Source of the DNA: Warburgia ugandensis
Taxonomy: Eukaryota > Streptophyta > Magnoliopsida > Canellales > Canellaceae
Length of the DNA stretch: 64,000 nt
Reading direction: 5' to 3'
Assembly (NCBI GenBank): GCA_035236585.1
Contig: CP141128.1
Location: forward strand, 37,926,684-37,990,683
Position numbers and translations under genes: made by a program. This document shows, piece after piece, positions 53,690 through 64,000 of the stretch; within the stretch, counting starts at the first letter, position 1; each line of letters begins with the position of its first letter. Below the pieces are notes generated by a model. The model was not told the origin of the DNA. It saw only the letters and a list, made by a program, of their open reading frames with translations, and ran no database searches.

Positions 53690-55840
53690 AATCTATATCA
53701 CTTAAACTAGCTAATAAAATTTTCACTAAAATCATGATTTCCATTTTGGATTCTCCTCCTATGTGTCTTGAGCCAGAAAGATCTCACCAACAGTAACCTT
53801 ATGGTTCTCGATTTTGATCAAAGTGGTAAAAAAGGTGTCATGATAGCTCATCTAAAAATTAACATTGAGGATAGATACTTTAAAGTCCTATTCCATGTTA
53901 TATACATCAATGCATTAGAAAGTCCATGGTTTTATGACAATGAAAGATGGTGTTGAGAAGTATGTTTAGGCTGACTCTTATCCTTTAAGTGTTGTAGAGT
54001 CTTATCTAGCCAATGTTAGATTCTAGTTCAGTAAGACTTCTGAGCTTGGCAATCTAACCCTTACAATTCAGGAGAAAGCTAGCTCAATAATATCATTAAG
54101 TCACTACCTGCCTTGGATGGTTTAGACATTGACAACCCACCAGAATAGGTTTGGGTGTTACCAGTATGAGAGTGTAGGAGTCTACCTCGATCGTGCTATA
54201 GCAAACAATCATGGTGTATGATGGAAAGAAATATGTGTTGATTTAGATTATGCAAAAGCTCTGCCTTGTACAAAGCCATGCTTACAAAAAGCCAGAAGTT
54301 TACTCCATATCAATGGACAAGACTTTGCCAATTCTTGTCATCACACTTGCAAGCACAAATATTGTCACAATTTTTTAGGTTGAAGACATGTCCCTTTTGA
54401 CAATGTTCTCAAAAGATGACACCTCCTTATAGAAAGATGAAGTTTAGGTTGCCCTTCCCACATATAAGGCATTGGAAGATGGTGAACATGCTACTATTGA
54501 TGACTTGAAATACATCAATTTAAGCACTGTAGATGATCTGAAGCCTACTTTTGTAAGTGCTTCCTTGTCCAAATGAGAGAAAAAATACAATTTTTCAAAG
54601 ATAATATGGATATCTTTTCTTAGCGTGTTATGAGATGCTTGGTTAGACGATGCATAACTATTGGTAAATTAGCCATCAATTCTTTGAAGCACCCCATAAA
54701 ATAGTAGCATAGATGCTTTAAGCTTGAATTACAATAAGAAATCCGAGGAGTAGCGGAAAAAGCTTACAAATGTTGGCTTTATTAAGGAAGTTATGCATCG
54801 TAAATGGATTGCTAACACAGTACTGCTCATAAAGAAAATGGAAAATTTTGTGTGTGCAGTAAGCAAAATGTCACATGTCCTATGTACTACTTCACTTTGC
54901 TAATCACAAAAGCCTTCATAGATGCCATAGTCTGCTACAAGGAATATTCAGCTCCTCTTTCCAAATACTTTTTTTATATAACTTATTTTAGTAATGAATA
55001 TTCATTATTATGCTTTTTATTTTTCATTTGAAATCATTTAGTCAAAAACATCATGATGTTGATCATGATTCGTTATGATGGAGTCTGACCAAACTTTTTA
55101 GGTGGGCCACTCTACGAGATTGATTGGTGAGATTATTAAAATGCCCTTGGGTGTCTATCAATTTAATCCTTATTTAAAATATTTGAACTTTTCTCATTTA
55201 ATCTCTGATTTTAGAGTTCTTAGTGCCATTTGAAACCTCTTCTTGCGTACATTGAAATTATTGAAGTTTTAATTGTCAATTTCATCTTTCAACAGTTTAA
55301 TTCTTTGAAACCCAAAAATGTATAAATCTCAAATTCCAACTTCATTCTGATTAAAATAACTACAAAATCTTATAAAATAGAGTTAAAAAATTAGGGGTAT
55401 TCAAAGAGTTTCTCTTTCATGGATAGATCTTTTTAGATATAAATAGATTAGAATGGATCCCTTTGATAAAGATGTACAACATTGCGAACACCCAAAGACA
55501 TTTTCTATTACAAGGTTATGCTACTTAGCCTTAAAAACACTTATGGTTCTTATTAGGGAGACATGACTATAGTCTTCAACGGCCTTATTCATGATAAGCT
55601 TAAACATTACATCAATGACCTTGTTGTTAAATTGATACATTCTAATTCTCACCTTAATATGTAGAGATTGTATTACAACAATTACAAAAACATTAGCTCA
55701 AAATGAACCACCTTAGATGTGCTATGCTACCTTCTACATTTGCATGAACTTCGATGTCTTTAAGATAAGTTAGCCTACATAAGGTGGTTCATTGCTTCAC
55801 AGAAACGAAATATGTCAAACCCCTTACCAATAAAGCAAAT
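53690..55840 (+). pseudogene. Decayed Tat-type Ty3/gypsy pol
   Basis: Heavily broken, but order and motifs fit plant Tat/Ogre-lineage pol. At 53768-53956 there is a DLTNSNLMVLDFDQSGKKG block and then PWFYDNERW, matching the end of the protease where the family has GRPWIH. At about 54515-54560 there is a VDDLKPTFVSASL block. At about 54755-54850 there is VGFIKEVMHRKWIANTVL, the RT entry (GFI..V..P.W.ANxV). At about 55500-55640 there is YYKVMLLSLKNT, then an IHDKLKHYINDLVVK block, the RT palm with YINDLVVK where YVDDLVVK is expected. Then a YIRRF-like block near 55790. About 54960-55430 does not fit and may be an insertion. Assignments are from remembered motifs. Confidence 0.5.
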
Positions 55841-55899
55841 GAATGCATATTGGATTTCTACGAAAACAATAAAAAAATTCTTAGAAATCTTTCATCAAA

Positions 55900-57480
55900 C
55901 ATTAAGTTGTAAAACGAAGATTTTATAAAGAATGAAAGTTTTGCAAAACAATCAACACAAGCATTTTATCAAAAAAATTGGTGAGAATAATAAATAAATG
56001 GGACTCAATCAAAACTTCATTGCAATCAAAACTTGATCATAATTTAAGCAACACAATGCAAAAGAACATAGATTTATAGAGGCTCGACCAACCTACTTGG
56101 CACCTACTTCCTTTCTCTCTAGGATATCCCCTCCTTGAGTCTCTCAAGGTTTTTCCCACCTTGAATTTTATCTAATACTTGTGAGATCTTACACCCCAGG
56201 TTGATACAACATTGGAAGCTCAAGATTAAGTACACATAACAAATCAATCTAAATTACATCCAAATCTCTAAGAGAAAATCCCTCTTCAATCAAAAGAATG
56301 CATGAAATGAAGAAATAAAGAGTTCCTCTCAAGACAATACAACACTTACCAAATGATTGTGAGAGGAAAAGAATCATAATAGATGGAAAGATTTCAATCT
56401 TGAATCAATGCAAGAGAAACTTCTTTGGAAGTTTCATCTTGATTTTTAATGGCTCCCTTGAATTCTATTCTCTTCATTTTCTTTTTTCAAAATCATAGAT
56501 ATCTTTCCAAATATAATTGTTGTGAGCTTCCTCTCCTTTGATTTCTATATTAACATAGCTATTGGTGAAGTGTCTTCTCCTCATTAGATGTTGAAAGAGT
56601 TATTGGAAAAGCCTAAGCTTTGATTGGAGTGGCCAAATGGTTGTTGAAAAAATCTAATCTAATTGGAGATGCAATTTCATTGGTTGGTATTTTTGGAATG
56701 AACTTTTTCAACCAATGAAATAGACCCACCTGAAAACCAAGCTTAATTTTCAAATTTCACACTTTTTGATAAATTTTGGACTGAAAAATCAAAATTTGAA
56801 AATTTCCAAGTAGTGGGAGTCAACTCCTAGAATGAGAGCTAACTCCTAGTTGAGGGGAGTTCCTACTAGTTTCTCCCAAAATAAACCTTATGGGTAGTCA
56901 GCTCCAGGGCATGGGAGATGTCTCCTTTGATGATGAGAAAAAGAAGAAAGAGGAGCTGGTCCTTGGGAGAGGGAGCCAACTCCCTTAATGGAAAAAATGG
57001 ACAAAGAGGGAATCATCTCCCTTAACTAGGGTTGGCACCATAGGTACTTCTCATAAAGAAACATAGATGGAGTCAACTCCCTTGGGGGGCTGGCTCCCTA
57101 TCCATAGGAGCTTTTGCTCACCCACTGGTGGGAGTTAGTTTTGTAGTGAACAATTTGTTTGGAATTGACTCCTAAGCTTCAAAGTTCAATTTTCTAAGAT
57201 TCTTTTCTTCAAAATTTGTTAAATTTGAAATTTTTGGTGCAAAAAATCTTGTTTGAAGATGAAAAATTTTCATTTAAAACAATGAATCCAAAATTTCAAA
57301 GATATTTTTTCTTTAAAATCACTTGCAAAACTTGAAAATAAATGAGATGAGCTTCTCAATGGTTGAGTTTGTCAAATACATCTATAAACATATGCACAAC
57401 CATTCAAACATGTTAGTAGCAATAATTTGGTTGTGTTATCATCAAAATTAATGTGAGAGAGAGAGGAGAGAGACTCAACA
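55900..57480 (-). mobile_element. SIRE-like copia 3' LTR
   Basis: On the minus strand the right edge reads TGTTGAGTCTC (57480), soon followed by TTTTGATGATAACAC, the typical SIRE-type LTR opening. Just outside is ATGGGGATATTG (57492-57481), a weak polypurine tract. Inside, motifs of the form GGGAGTCAACTCCC occur about seven times (56808-57160). Near 56070 a TATAGAGGCTCGACCAACC phrase resembles the R/U5 part of copia LTRs. The left end is not fixed. It is the likely 3' LTR of the element whose gag is at 58930-60128. Confidence 0.45.
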
Positions 57481-58929
57481 ATATCCCCATTTCTGGTGAT
57501 GACAAAACTATATGAAAATCCTAACTGAAATAATTAAGAACATCATAAAATGGAAAGCTCTCCTCAAACTATGCTTGATTAAGATTTGCAAAATACCAAA
57601 CCATGTCTCACCCTTTTTGTCATTGTCAAAAGCGAATAAGTGAAAGATCATAAAGTATAAGATAGATATTATGGATATACACACGTACATGAATACACAC
57701 GTACATATGCTCCCCCTAACACATATATTTGATAAAATTGAAAACACATGCTCCCCCAAGACAATTGCATATGTATATACCAATTCCTCCATGATCATAG
57801 TATATATCCATGTATTGCATTAGTCAAAATAATGCATACATGTTCATGACATATAATAGTCAAGTACATAAAGTTGAATTTCATTCATATTCATAAATAA
57901 CAAACACATCAAGCAGAACATTAATCATTCTATCATCCATAACATCATCAAAGAAGACAAACTAGATAAATAATGTATTCCAACTAAAATAGTGCAAATA
58001 AACAATATATGTAAGAGATAAAGACATAAGAATTAAGTAAGCTCCCCCTAACAAAAATAAGTCATGATCCCATTTGAAACAAATAAACAATATGCTCAAA
58101 TGAACAAACATGAAAGGAAGAGAGCAATTTCTTCTAAACCAAAAATATGCTTGATTGCTCTAATAAGAATAAACATGAATAACTTACATATAGCATAGAA
58201 GCTCCCCTAACACATACATCTCACAAAAGATTTTTCATTAAATAGTCAACATGAGATACAAGTTAAGAAGATAATAAATGGAAGAGAGGCTTCAAATCAT
58301 CAAAATAAGGTCATTTCACACATGAAGGTTCCTTCAAAGACACAAATATCTAAGATTGTTGATTTCTAGAGATAAACATTAAGGCACATGTGTCCAGTCA
58401 ATAAACTAACATACAGATCATCTCAACAAGATAAAAAATAAATTGGCTTGTGGGGAAAAATAATCATGTTTGATGAAATAGAACCATTCAAGGCATGGAA
58501 ACATGAAAATGGACCAAAACGAAGATAAAAACAAACACACGCCCTAAGAGCATGCTTCGTTTAAATTCTTTTTATCTTTTTCCTTCTTTAAAATCAATTC
58601 ATCTGTGTATTTGTTCAAACAAGAAATGTTTATTTAATAATGCAAATGATGAAACCAATCCTAGATAAGCATCAAACATAAGGGTATTGCACAATGCTTC
58701 CTAATTTATTAATGAAGGCACATGTATCAAACATAAGCAAGTTTTGGCTCCGAAGTCATCTTGTTTGAGCGTCCATTTATGCTAATGTGAACATAAGAAA
58801 CTTTAACTATCCAAATTTGTTTTATTTGGTCCACAAGAATGCTTTGGATAGTATTTACAGAACATGTAAGATTGTTGTCTTGAACATCTTGGAGTTTTAT
58901 AATTCACATTTCTTTGAAATTTTGTACTT
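57481..58929 (-). other. Internal remnant of the copia element, non-coding
   Basis: No pol motif found. Four copies of GCTCCCCCT-like sequence (57709-57720, 57749-57760, 58041-58052, 58200-58211) read TTAGGGGGAGC on the element strand, like polypurine tracts. Three of them are followed by the same bases (AACACATA or AACAAAAA on the plus strand). Confidence 0.45.
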
Positions 58930-60128
58930 TTCTTTTCTCCAGCAATCTTTTTAGGATATTTAGCTACAAATGCTTCTTTTTTTAAACTTGAATTTCAACA
59001 AGCATTTTTTTTTTCTCAAATTTGAATTGTCAACGCATAGATCATCTAAAGAATACTTAAATGAATCACATTCAAGCTTCAATGAGTCCTGCTCATCAAC
59101 AATTTGGTTGAAAGAAACATTTTTGAGCTTTTTAGAATGGATGCCATTCTTAAAAAGATTCATTTATACATTTTAACTCATACATTTCAAAAGTAAAAGT
59201 AGAGACATGCTTCCTAAGAATCTTATCTTTAGAAATAGGCTTTTTAAACTCTTTTGCAAGATGATCAAAAGCATCTTTAGTTCATCCAAAAGTTAATTTA
59301 TTGCATATCTCAATTTTGCTTCCTTCTTCTTCCATAGCCACAAAGGAAAGATTAGCCACTTCTTTAGTATCTCTCCTGGATGAAGAGATTTCATCTTCAT
59401 CACTCTAGGTGGCTGCCAATGAAGTATTTTTTGGCTTTATTTTCTTCAAGAGGTCAACTAGCTTAATGTGGTCGTTTCACTTGCATTAATAACATACTAT
59501 AGAATCTTTCTTTGAAGTATTTTTTATTTAGATCCTTTCTGCTACATTTCTTCTTGCCACTATTCTTTCTTTCTCTTCTTGTAATCCATTTTTATCTTCT
59601 TTATGATAAGTTCAAATTCTTCATCATCATCCTCTTCTCTTTCGCTATTTAGTTTGAGAGCAATTCCCTTATCCTTTTTTTTCTTAGACTCATTTTCATC
59701 CTTGGACTTGTGAAAGATCTCATAGGTCATCAAGGAAACCATGAGCTTATCACATTCAAGCCTATCTAAGTTCTTTACCACTTGAAATTTAGTAACTTTT
59801 CCATCCCATGACATAGGAAGTGACCTAAGAATTTTGCTTACCATACTTGGTTGGTAAATGATTTTCTATGAGACTTCAATCCATTAATGATGCTGATGAA
59901 CCTTGTGAACATCTTCAATATTGATTCGTGACCCTTCATCATAAATAATTCACACTCAAGCATGTTTATTCTATTATATTTAACTTGGTTCATACATTCA
60001 TGAATTATGTGGAGCTTCTCCCAAATTTCTTTGTCTGATTTACATGAGGATATCCAGCTGAATTCATTGGCATCCAATGCACAATAAAGGAGGTTCATTA
60101 CCTTTGAATAGAGTTGAGGTTTCTTCAT
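58930..60128 (-). pseudogene. SIRE-like Ty1/copia gag
   Basis: Frame 60128-59838 gives MNLLYCALDANEFSWIS, EIWEKLHIIHE, a VKYNRINMLECELF block and FTRFISIINGLKS, the core of plant copia gag (UBN2-type family). Frame 59844-59560 continues KILRSLPMSWDGKVT, LMVSLMTYEI and an acidic/lysine-rich tail. After 59560 come several broken frames, then 59163-58960 with a coiled-coil-like part (KNVSFNQIVDEQDSLKLE), which is the spacer after the knuckle in SIRE-type gags. The CCHC knuckle itself (expected about 59530-59480) is not clear. Frame changes near 59842 and several stops; its N-terminus is cut at about 60140 where Tat-type gag on the other strand starts. Confidence 0.7.
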
Positions 60129-60179
60129 TTCTTACCTAGTCCAATCTTCCAAATTTGTGTAGTGTGGATGAGACTAATC

Positions 60180-60860
60180 CCATGAGGTTTTGCACTTATA
60201 GCAGGCTAGAGGACCATGATAATGAGAGCTATTAGGACTTCAAGGCTCATATTTGTCAACTACTTTTAGAAGGTGTTTCCAAGGAGGGTATAATTGCCTC
60301 TTTTTCTCTCTACTAGCCTCTCTAATCCTCCAAACCACCTATGGAGTTCATTGAGGCCTCAAAGGATATCATCCAAGCCTACCTCAAAACTCTGGCCCCA
60401 AATACTAGTCCACTTGAGTCCCCAAAATTGATCACTTCATCCTCCACACCCAAGACTAAATCTACAAATTTCTACATATATCATGACACCTTTGATCACA
60501 AGGCAAGAGATTGTTTGGCTATGAAAACACACATCAATAGCCTTCTCTACAAATACATTGACATCTAAGATCTCATCACTTCCTTCCACCTTGGAAGACC
60601 CATCCCATATACCATTGAAAAACTACTGCATTACATTGAGCCTCTTGCTGCAGTAGTCAAAGCCTACATCTGTATCCTTGCTTTCCCACTAAAAGACTTG
60701 AGTAACTTCTAGTTGGTCATAAAGAAGTAGAATGACTCTGGTGCACTCTATTGTCTCTATCATGACATGAATGGAAACATAACTTCCAATTATTAACTCA
60801 TTAATTACCACATTAGTGATCTCTTAGATGACATAGTCACTTGAACATCATCATAGCCTG
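60180..60860 (+). pseudogene. Tat-type gag end with three repeated modules
   Basis: In one frame three similar segments occur at about 60188, 60470 and 60749: FCTYSRLEDHDNESY, FYIYHDTFDHKARDC and YCLYHDMNGNITSNY. Each is followed by a K/N-x-HIxxLL block. They resemble the CxYHx4HxxxxC motif near the end of Tat-type gags, usually present once. Spacing is 282 and 279 bases, so about 93 residues. A SKDIIQAYLKTLA block before module 2 resembles a PLAAVVKAYICILA block before module 3, supporting tandem duplication. In-frame stops at about 60234, 60566, 60711 and 60776 show it is dead. Confidence 0.45.
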
Positions 60861-61629
60861 CTTCCCTTTTACAAAACCCTAGCTCTAGAATTTAGTCTAA
60901 TGCCTTCCTTTGATGAGCTAGCATCCTATCTTGTCTATCAGTACATTAAGACTTTTCCCTCAAAACAAACAGTTGATTTCAAGCCATCAATATGGTCAAA
61001 CTTACATCACATTTTGGCAAAGGAAAAGCCCCCTTTATCTATCCTACATTAGCACATTTGAATTCTACCCTCATCAATTTGAATGCAGCCCCATCTTCTT
61101 AGTCTATCCAATATATTTTAGGACCTTCATCAAAATCAGTGACCCTAAGCCTAACATTCATCTTGAAATAAGGTTTCACAATAGTGCCAAGACCTAAACA
61201 AAGGCTATTTGTCTTGAGATAACCACACCAACTATTATTGTCATCAATACTTTCCATTTCTTCCTCACCCCTACCCAATTCACTCAAGAGATCTCCCATG
61301 TTAACCATGGAGGCAAAAATTTCAAGATAACCAACCTATCCCCAGATCACCCTACTCCACCAATCCAAGAGAGCCCTTAGACCTTATACCTTCATGATAA
61401 ATTGATCAAGTAGCTCAAGAAGACTTAGGCCCAAATATTGGTTTGGGGTTTGTATATGGCTTTACACAAACATTGTTAGGCAGATTTAGAGTAGCTAAAC
61501 TAGGCACATGTCCCTACTAATACATATGCTATGCATATTTCAAAAGCCCTCATCTTCAATAAAGTGAATCTACCGCCATTAGAGGGCAGCCATAATAAGT
61601 TGCTCTTCATTGCTATACAATGTGATGTG
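60861..61629. other. Unassigned, perhaps more Tat-type sequence
   Basis: It follows the module region without a visible border, but I could not match translated pieces to protease or RT. The frame 60931-61197 (88 codons, plus) shows no known motif. Confidence 0.3.
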
Positions 61630-63655
61630 AATTTAATTAATATCACATGTTCACAGATCTATTAGAGTATAGACTGGCTAATACAAGTCTATCCCACAAG
61701 GGCTCTTTAAGGAGATTTAACTAACATTTCAATCTTATTACTCTAATCTAACCTCATTCAAGGAACATAAAGAACCTTAAGCTTTAAAATTAAACAAGTA
61801 AAAACGTAGACTAAGTAAAAAAAGCAAGGAAACTAATTAAAGAAGTAAAGTAAGGAAATGAAACAATTATTCATTAATGGAATTTTACAAGGAATTGGTA
61901 CATAAGCAAACAAAAGAAAGACATAAGCAATAAAAAGAAAGGAAAGTAAGCTTCTTCAACTAGGCTTGGATTCCACTATAGGGGTCTCTTGTTGTCTCAT
62001 AGAACCTGAGTTTGTACACTTCTCTTCAACTCAAAATACACTAAAATTACCACCAAGCTAGTCTAAATCTTTACCCTAACATGCCGCTAACCCAAATTTC
62101 AAGTCCCCTTCCAATGATCATTAAGAATGAAGTGCTCGAGCCGCCAAAGAAAAGAGGTGCCTAACACTTTTCCTAAAAGACCACCACCCTTTAAAAGAAG
62201 AATAAAGAAGATATGAAGTGGAAATCTAAAACGAATGTTTGCCTCTCCTTAGTCAAATACTCTATAAAAGAGGGTAGCTTTTAACGAGAATGTACCGAGG
62301 ATATTAGAAGTTTGTTTTCCTAAGGAAGGGTTAGCCATAGAAAGAGGTGCCCTTACACTTAAGAAAGAACTAGAAAAATGAAAAAGAAATTGGACAGAGT
62401 GGACCTTGGCTTAGGACTCACTAATTCTAGCCTTAAGAGATGATGAAGGAACTATAAACAAGGCTTCTTTCCTTTCCAAGTTATACCCAAAACCCAAAAG
62501 AAAAAGAAAGAAAGATGGAATACTAGAAAGAACTATGTGTTCAAATATAAGGAAGGAAAGGGGGAGTGCATGTAATTGTAGAATGGTGGTGAAAGCATGG
62601 ACTACTAAGAGGATGATAGTTGCTATGTGTGTATTGCTAAAGTGAAATAGAGTGTACAAGGAGGATGGGTACTATGGAGAGGGGGCATGCATGTCAGAAA
62701 GAGGGAGATGCATGCAATGCTTAATGTGTGCAACTCCAAGCATGCAAGGAAGAGATGAAGGCATGAATGAAAATATGAAAAAGAGAGATGTGTGCAAGAT
62801 TTAAAGGTGCAAATGGTTAGTGTGTGTAATCCTAGTGTGGAAGGCATGCAAGAAAGAAGTATTACAAGGATGGAATGTGCCTAACAATATAAGGTGGGAA
62901 TGCAATGAGAAGGTGGTCCATGAAAATCAAAAGCAAGAAGGTAAGGTGGTAGGGCAAGGCTTAAGGAGAATGCATGCTATCATGAGATGAGTAAGGTGGG
63001 TGTGATGCTATGGTACATATAAAATAGATGAATGGAGTGATGAGCTTAAGAAAGAAAATGGGAAAATAAAGAAAGGAAATAAGGACTTGGTTTAGAACCT
63101 TACTTCATCTCCAAGTATTTAGACATGTGAAGCTTGCAGGAGAGAAGGCAAGAGTGATCATCCTCCATCTGTTTCTTCAAACTTAGGCTTTAAGCTCTAT
63201 GGAAAGTTGAAATATAGAACTCCTGACCAAGTACCCCTATTTATAGGTTTTTGTAGTGGAAGCTATAGGGAGTGGAGGGTGTAGGTCATGCTTGAATTAA
63301 TGGTTGGGATGGGTGTGTGGAATTCAAAATTAGAAGGTGTTGGGCTTGGAATGGAGAGTGGAAGATAGAGATGAAGTAGAGTGGAAAGAGATAAGGGTGG
63401 AAGGGAAGGAGAAATGGTGGATGGGAAGGAAGATAGGCTAGAAAGGAAAGAGATAGAAGGGAGAGAGACAAAATCAAGGAAGTGATGTAAGAAATGGAAA
63501 GATATGGGGGAGGAGGCATGGAATTCAATTTGGGTGTAGTGGAGGTTCAAAAAGCCTAAAATAAAGATGGACCATCAGATGAAAATTGAGAGTGAAGATC
63601 TTTCATTCTTAATGTTTTTCCTTGAATTCTAATGGAGTGGATGGTGGCTAGATGA
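61630..63655 (-). mobile_element. Athila-type LTR B4 (minus strand)
   Basis: Read on the minus strand, the end near 61695-61630 has TTGTGGGATAGACTTG, a CCAGTCTATACTCTAATAG block and a GTGAACATGTG end, the pattern of B1, B2 and the Athila LTR. The stretch to 62300 matches B1 (about 4200-4700), for example TTTTAGTGTATTTTGAGTTG at 62050 versus TTTAGTGTATTTTGGGTTG at 4407. A TATA box is at 63238-63245 and, upstream on that strand, a pyrimidine-rich tract (purine-rich on plus, 63340-63500). Minus-strand frames 62411-62847 and 63263-63550 are LTR composition. Confidence 0.5.
63238..63245 (-). promoter_or_regulatory. Putative TATA box of LTR B4
   Basis: TATAAATA on the minus strand (context CCTATAAATAGGGG), immediately after the pyrimidine tract, the same arrangement as in B1. 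Confidence 0.5.
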
Positions 63656-64000
63656 TGTGCTTTAAAAATAACGACAAGTGCACAAGTCAATTATAGCATA
63701 GATGCATTAAGTACTGGTCAATCTATGAAGACTCTATCAATAAGCAAATTTTAATTAAAAATCTATTTTACCTATTTTAACCAAGCCAAATGATTTATTA
63801 AACTAAACCAGTTATCTAAAAAGACCTAAAATCAAAGAAAGTATATAAATGATATGAAATCAAATCTAACTTTAGGAATCAAAATTCATTTACATTAGAA
63901 AACAATACTTTTAAGAACTAAGCTATCTAAGTTATTTTTACTCATGTAATTAGAAGCACAATATTTCTAATACATGGGAGATAACTCTTTTAACACTCTC
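63656..64000 (-). mobile_element. End of another Athila-type LTR (B5), cut by window edge
   Basis: The minus strand reads GATAGAGTCTTCATAG, a GACCAGTACTTAATGC block, ATCTATGCTATAATTG and then TTGTGCACTTGTCG at about 63668. This resembles the terminal signature of B4. No primer site follows the end, so it may be a fragment or one partner in a tandem with B4. Confidence 0.35.

Noticed and set aside
57508..57798. 96-codon minus-strand ORF with hydrophobic stretches
   Set aside because: It is between the copia LTR and gag remnant and holds one of the GGGGGAGC motifs in its span; no retroelement or host motif is seen, and the composition is AT-driven.
63263..63550. Minus-strand ORFs of 95 and 80 codons
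   Set aside because: They are in the pyrimidine-rich U3 part of LTR B4; low complexity.

Overview
This 64 kb window looks like plant nuclear DNA, most likely from a flowering plant. It is AT-rich and packed with LTR retrotransposons of recognisable plant lineages: Ty3/gypsy Tekay/Del-like (chromodomain), Athila-like and Tat-like, and Ty1/copia SIRE-like. I found no host protein-coding gene, rRNA, tRNA or CRISPR array. Every long open frame with a recognisable product is a retroelement gag or pol piece, and all are interrupted by stops, frameshifts or truncation. The species cannot be named from this sequence.

Layout, left to right. 1-8.7 kb: AT-rich sequence, an old Athila-type solo LTR (about 2516-4812) and a SIRE-like LTR (about 7600-8672). 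8.67-12.54 kb: A1, a truncated minus-strand Tekay-like element (gag-protease plus a 2.1 kb 5' LTR). It sits in the TATA box of a small non-autonomous plus-strand element, E (12545-14254), which carries one 137-codon ORF. 14.3-15.4 kb: decayed Tat-type gag. 15.9-17.4 kb: probable decayed gypsy LTR. 17.4-33.8 kb: a nest in which an old Athila-type LTR is split twice. The first insert is the Tekay-like element A2 (18331-26879, target duplication GCAAC). The second is element C (27109-32204, near-duplication ATCTA/ATGTA), an LTR carrying a large inverted duplication. 34.2-45.5 kb: an almost full-length but defective Athila-like element on the plus strand (2.4 kb 5' LTR, tRNA-Asp-type primer site, gag, protease, RT, RNase H, integrase, truncated 3' LTR). 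47-56 kb: decayed Tat-type pol split by a rearranged LTR element (48155-53650). 55.9-60.1 kb: a SIRE-like copia fossil (gag and 3' LTR, no pol seen). 60.2-60.9 kb: a Tat-type gag piece with three repeated CxYH-like modules. 61.6-64 kb: two minus-strand Athila-type LTR remnants.

How it fits together: the elements are insertions inside insertions, so the order of events can be read from which element interrupts which. E predates A1, the LTR at 17.4-33.8 kb predates A2 and C, and the Tat pol predates the 48-53 kb element. No complete autonomous element remains. The most unusual structure is the approximately 1.5 kb-arm inverted repeat at 28155-31505. A minus-strand TATA box lies just outside it, so transcription from there would yield a long hairpin RNA, which could feed small-RNA silencing of this LTR family. 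This is a structural inference only. All boundaries were read by eye, and those of old LTRs are accurate only to tens of bases.
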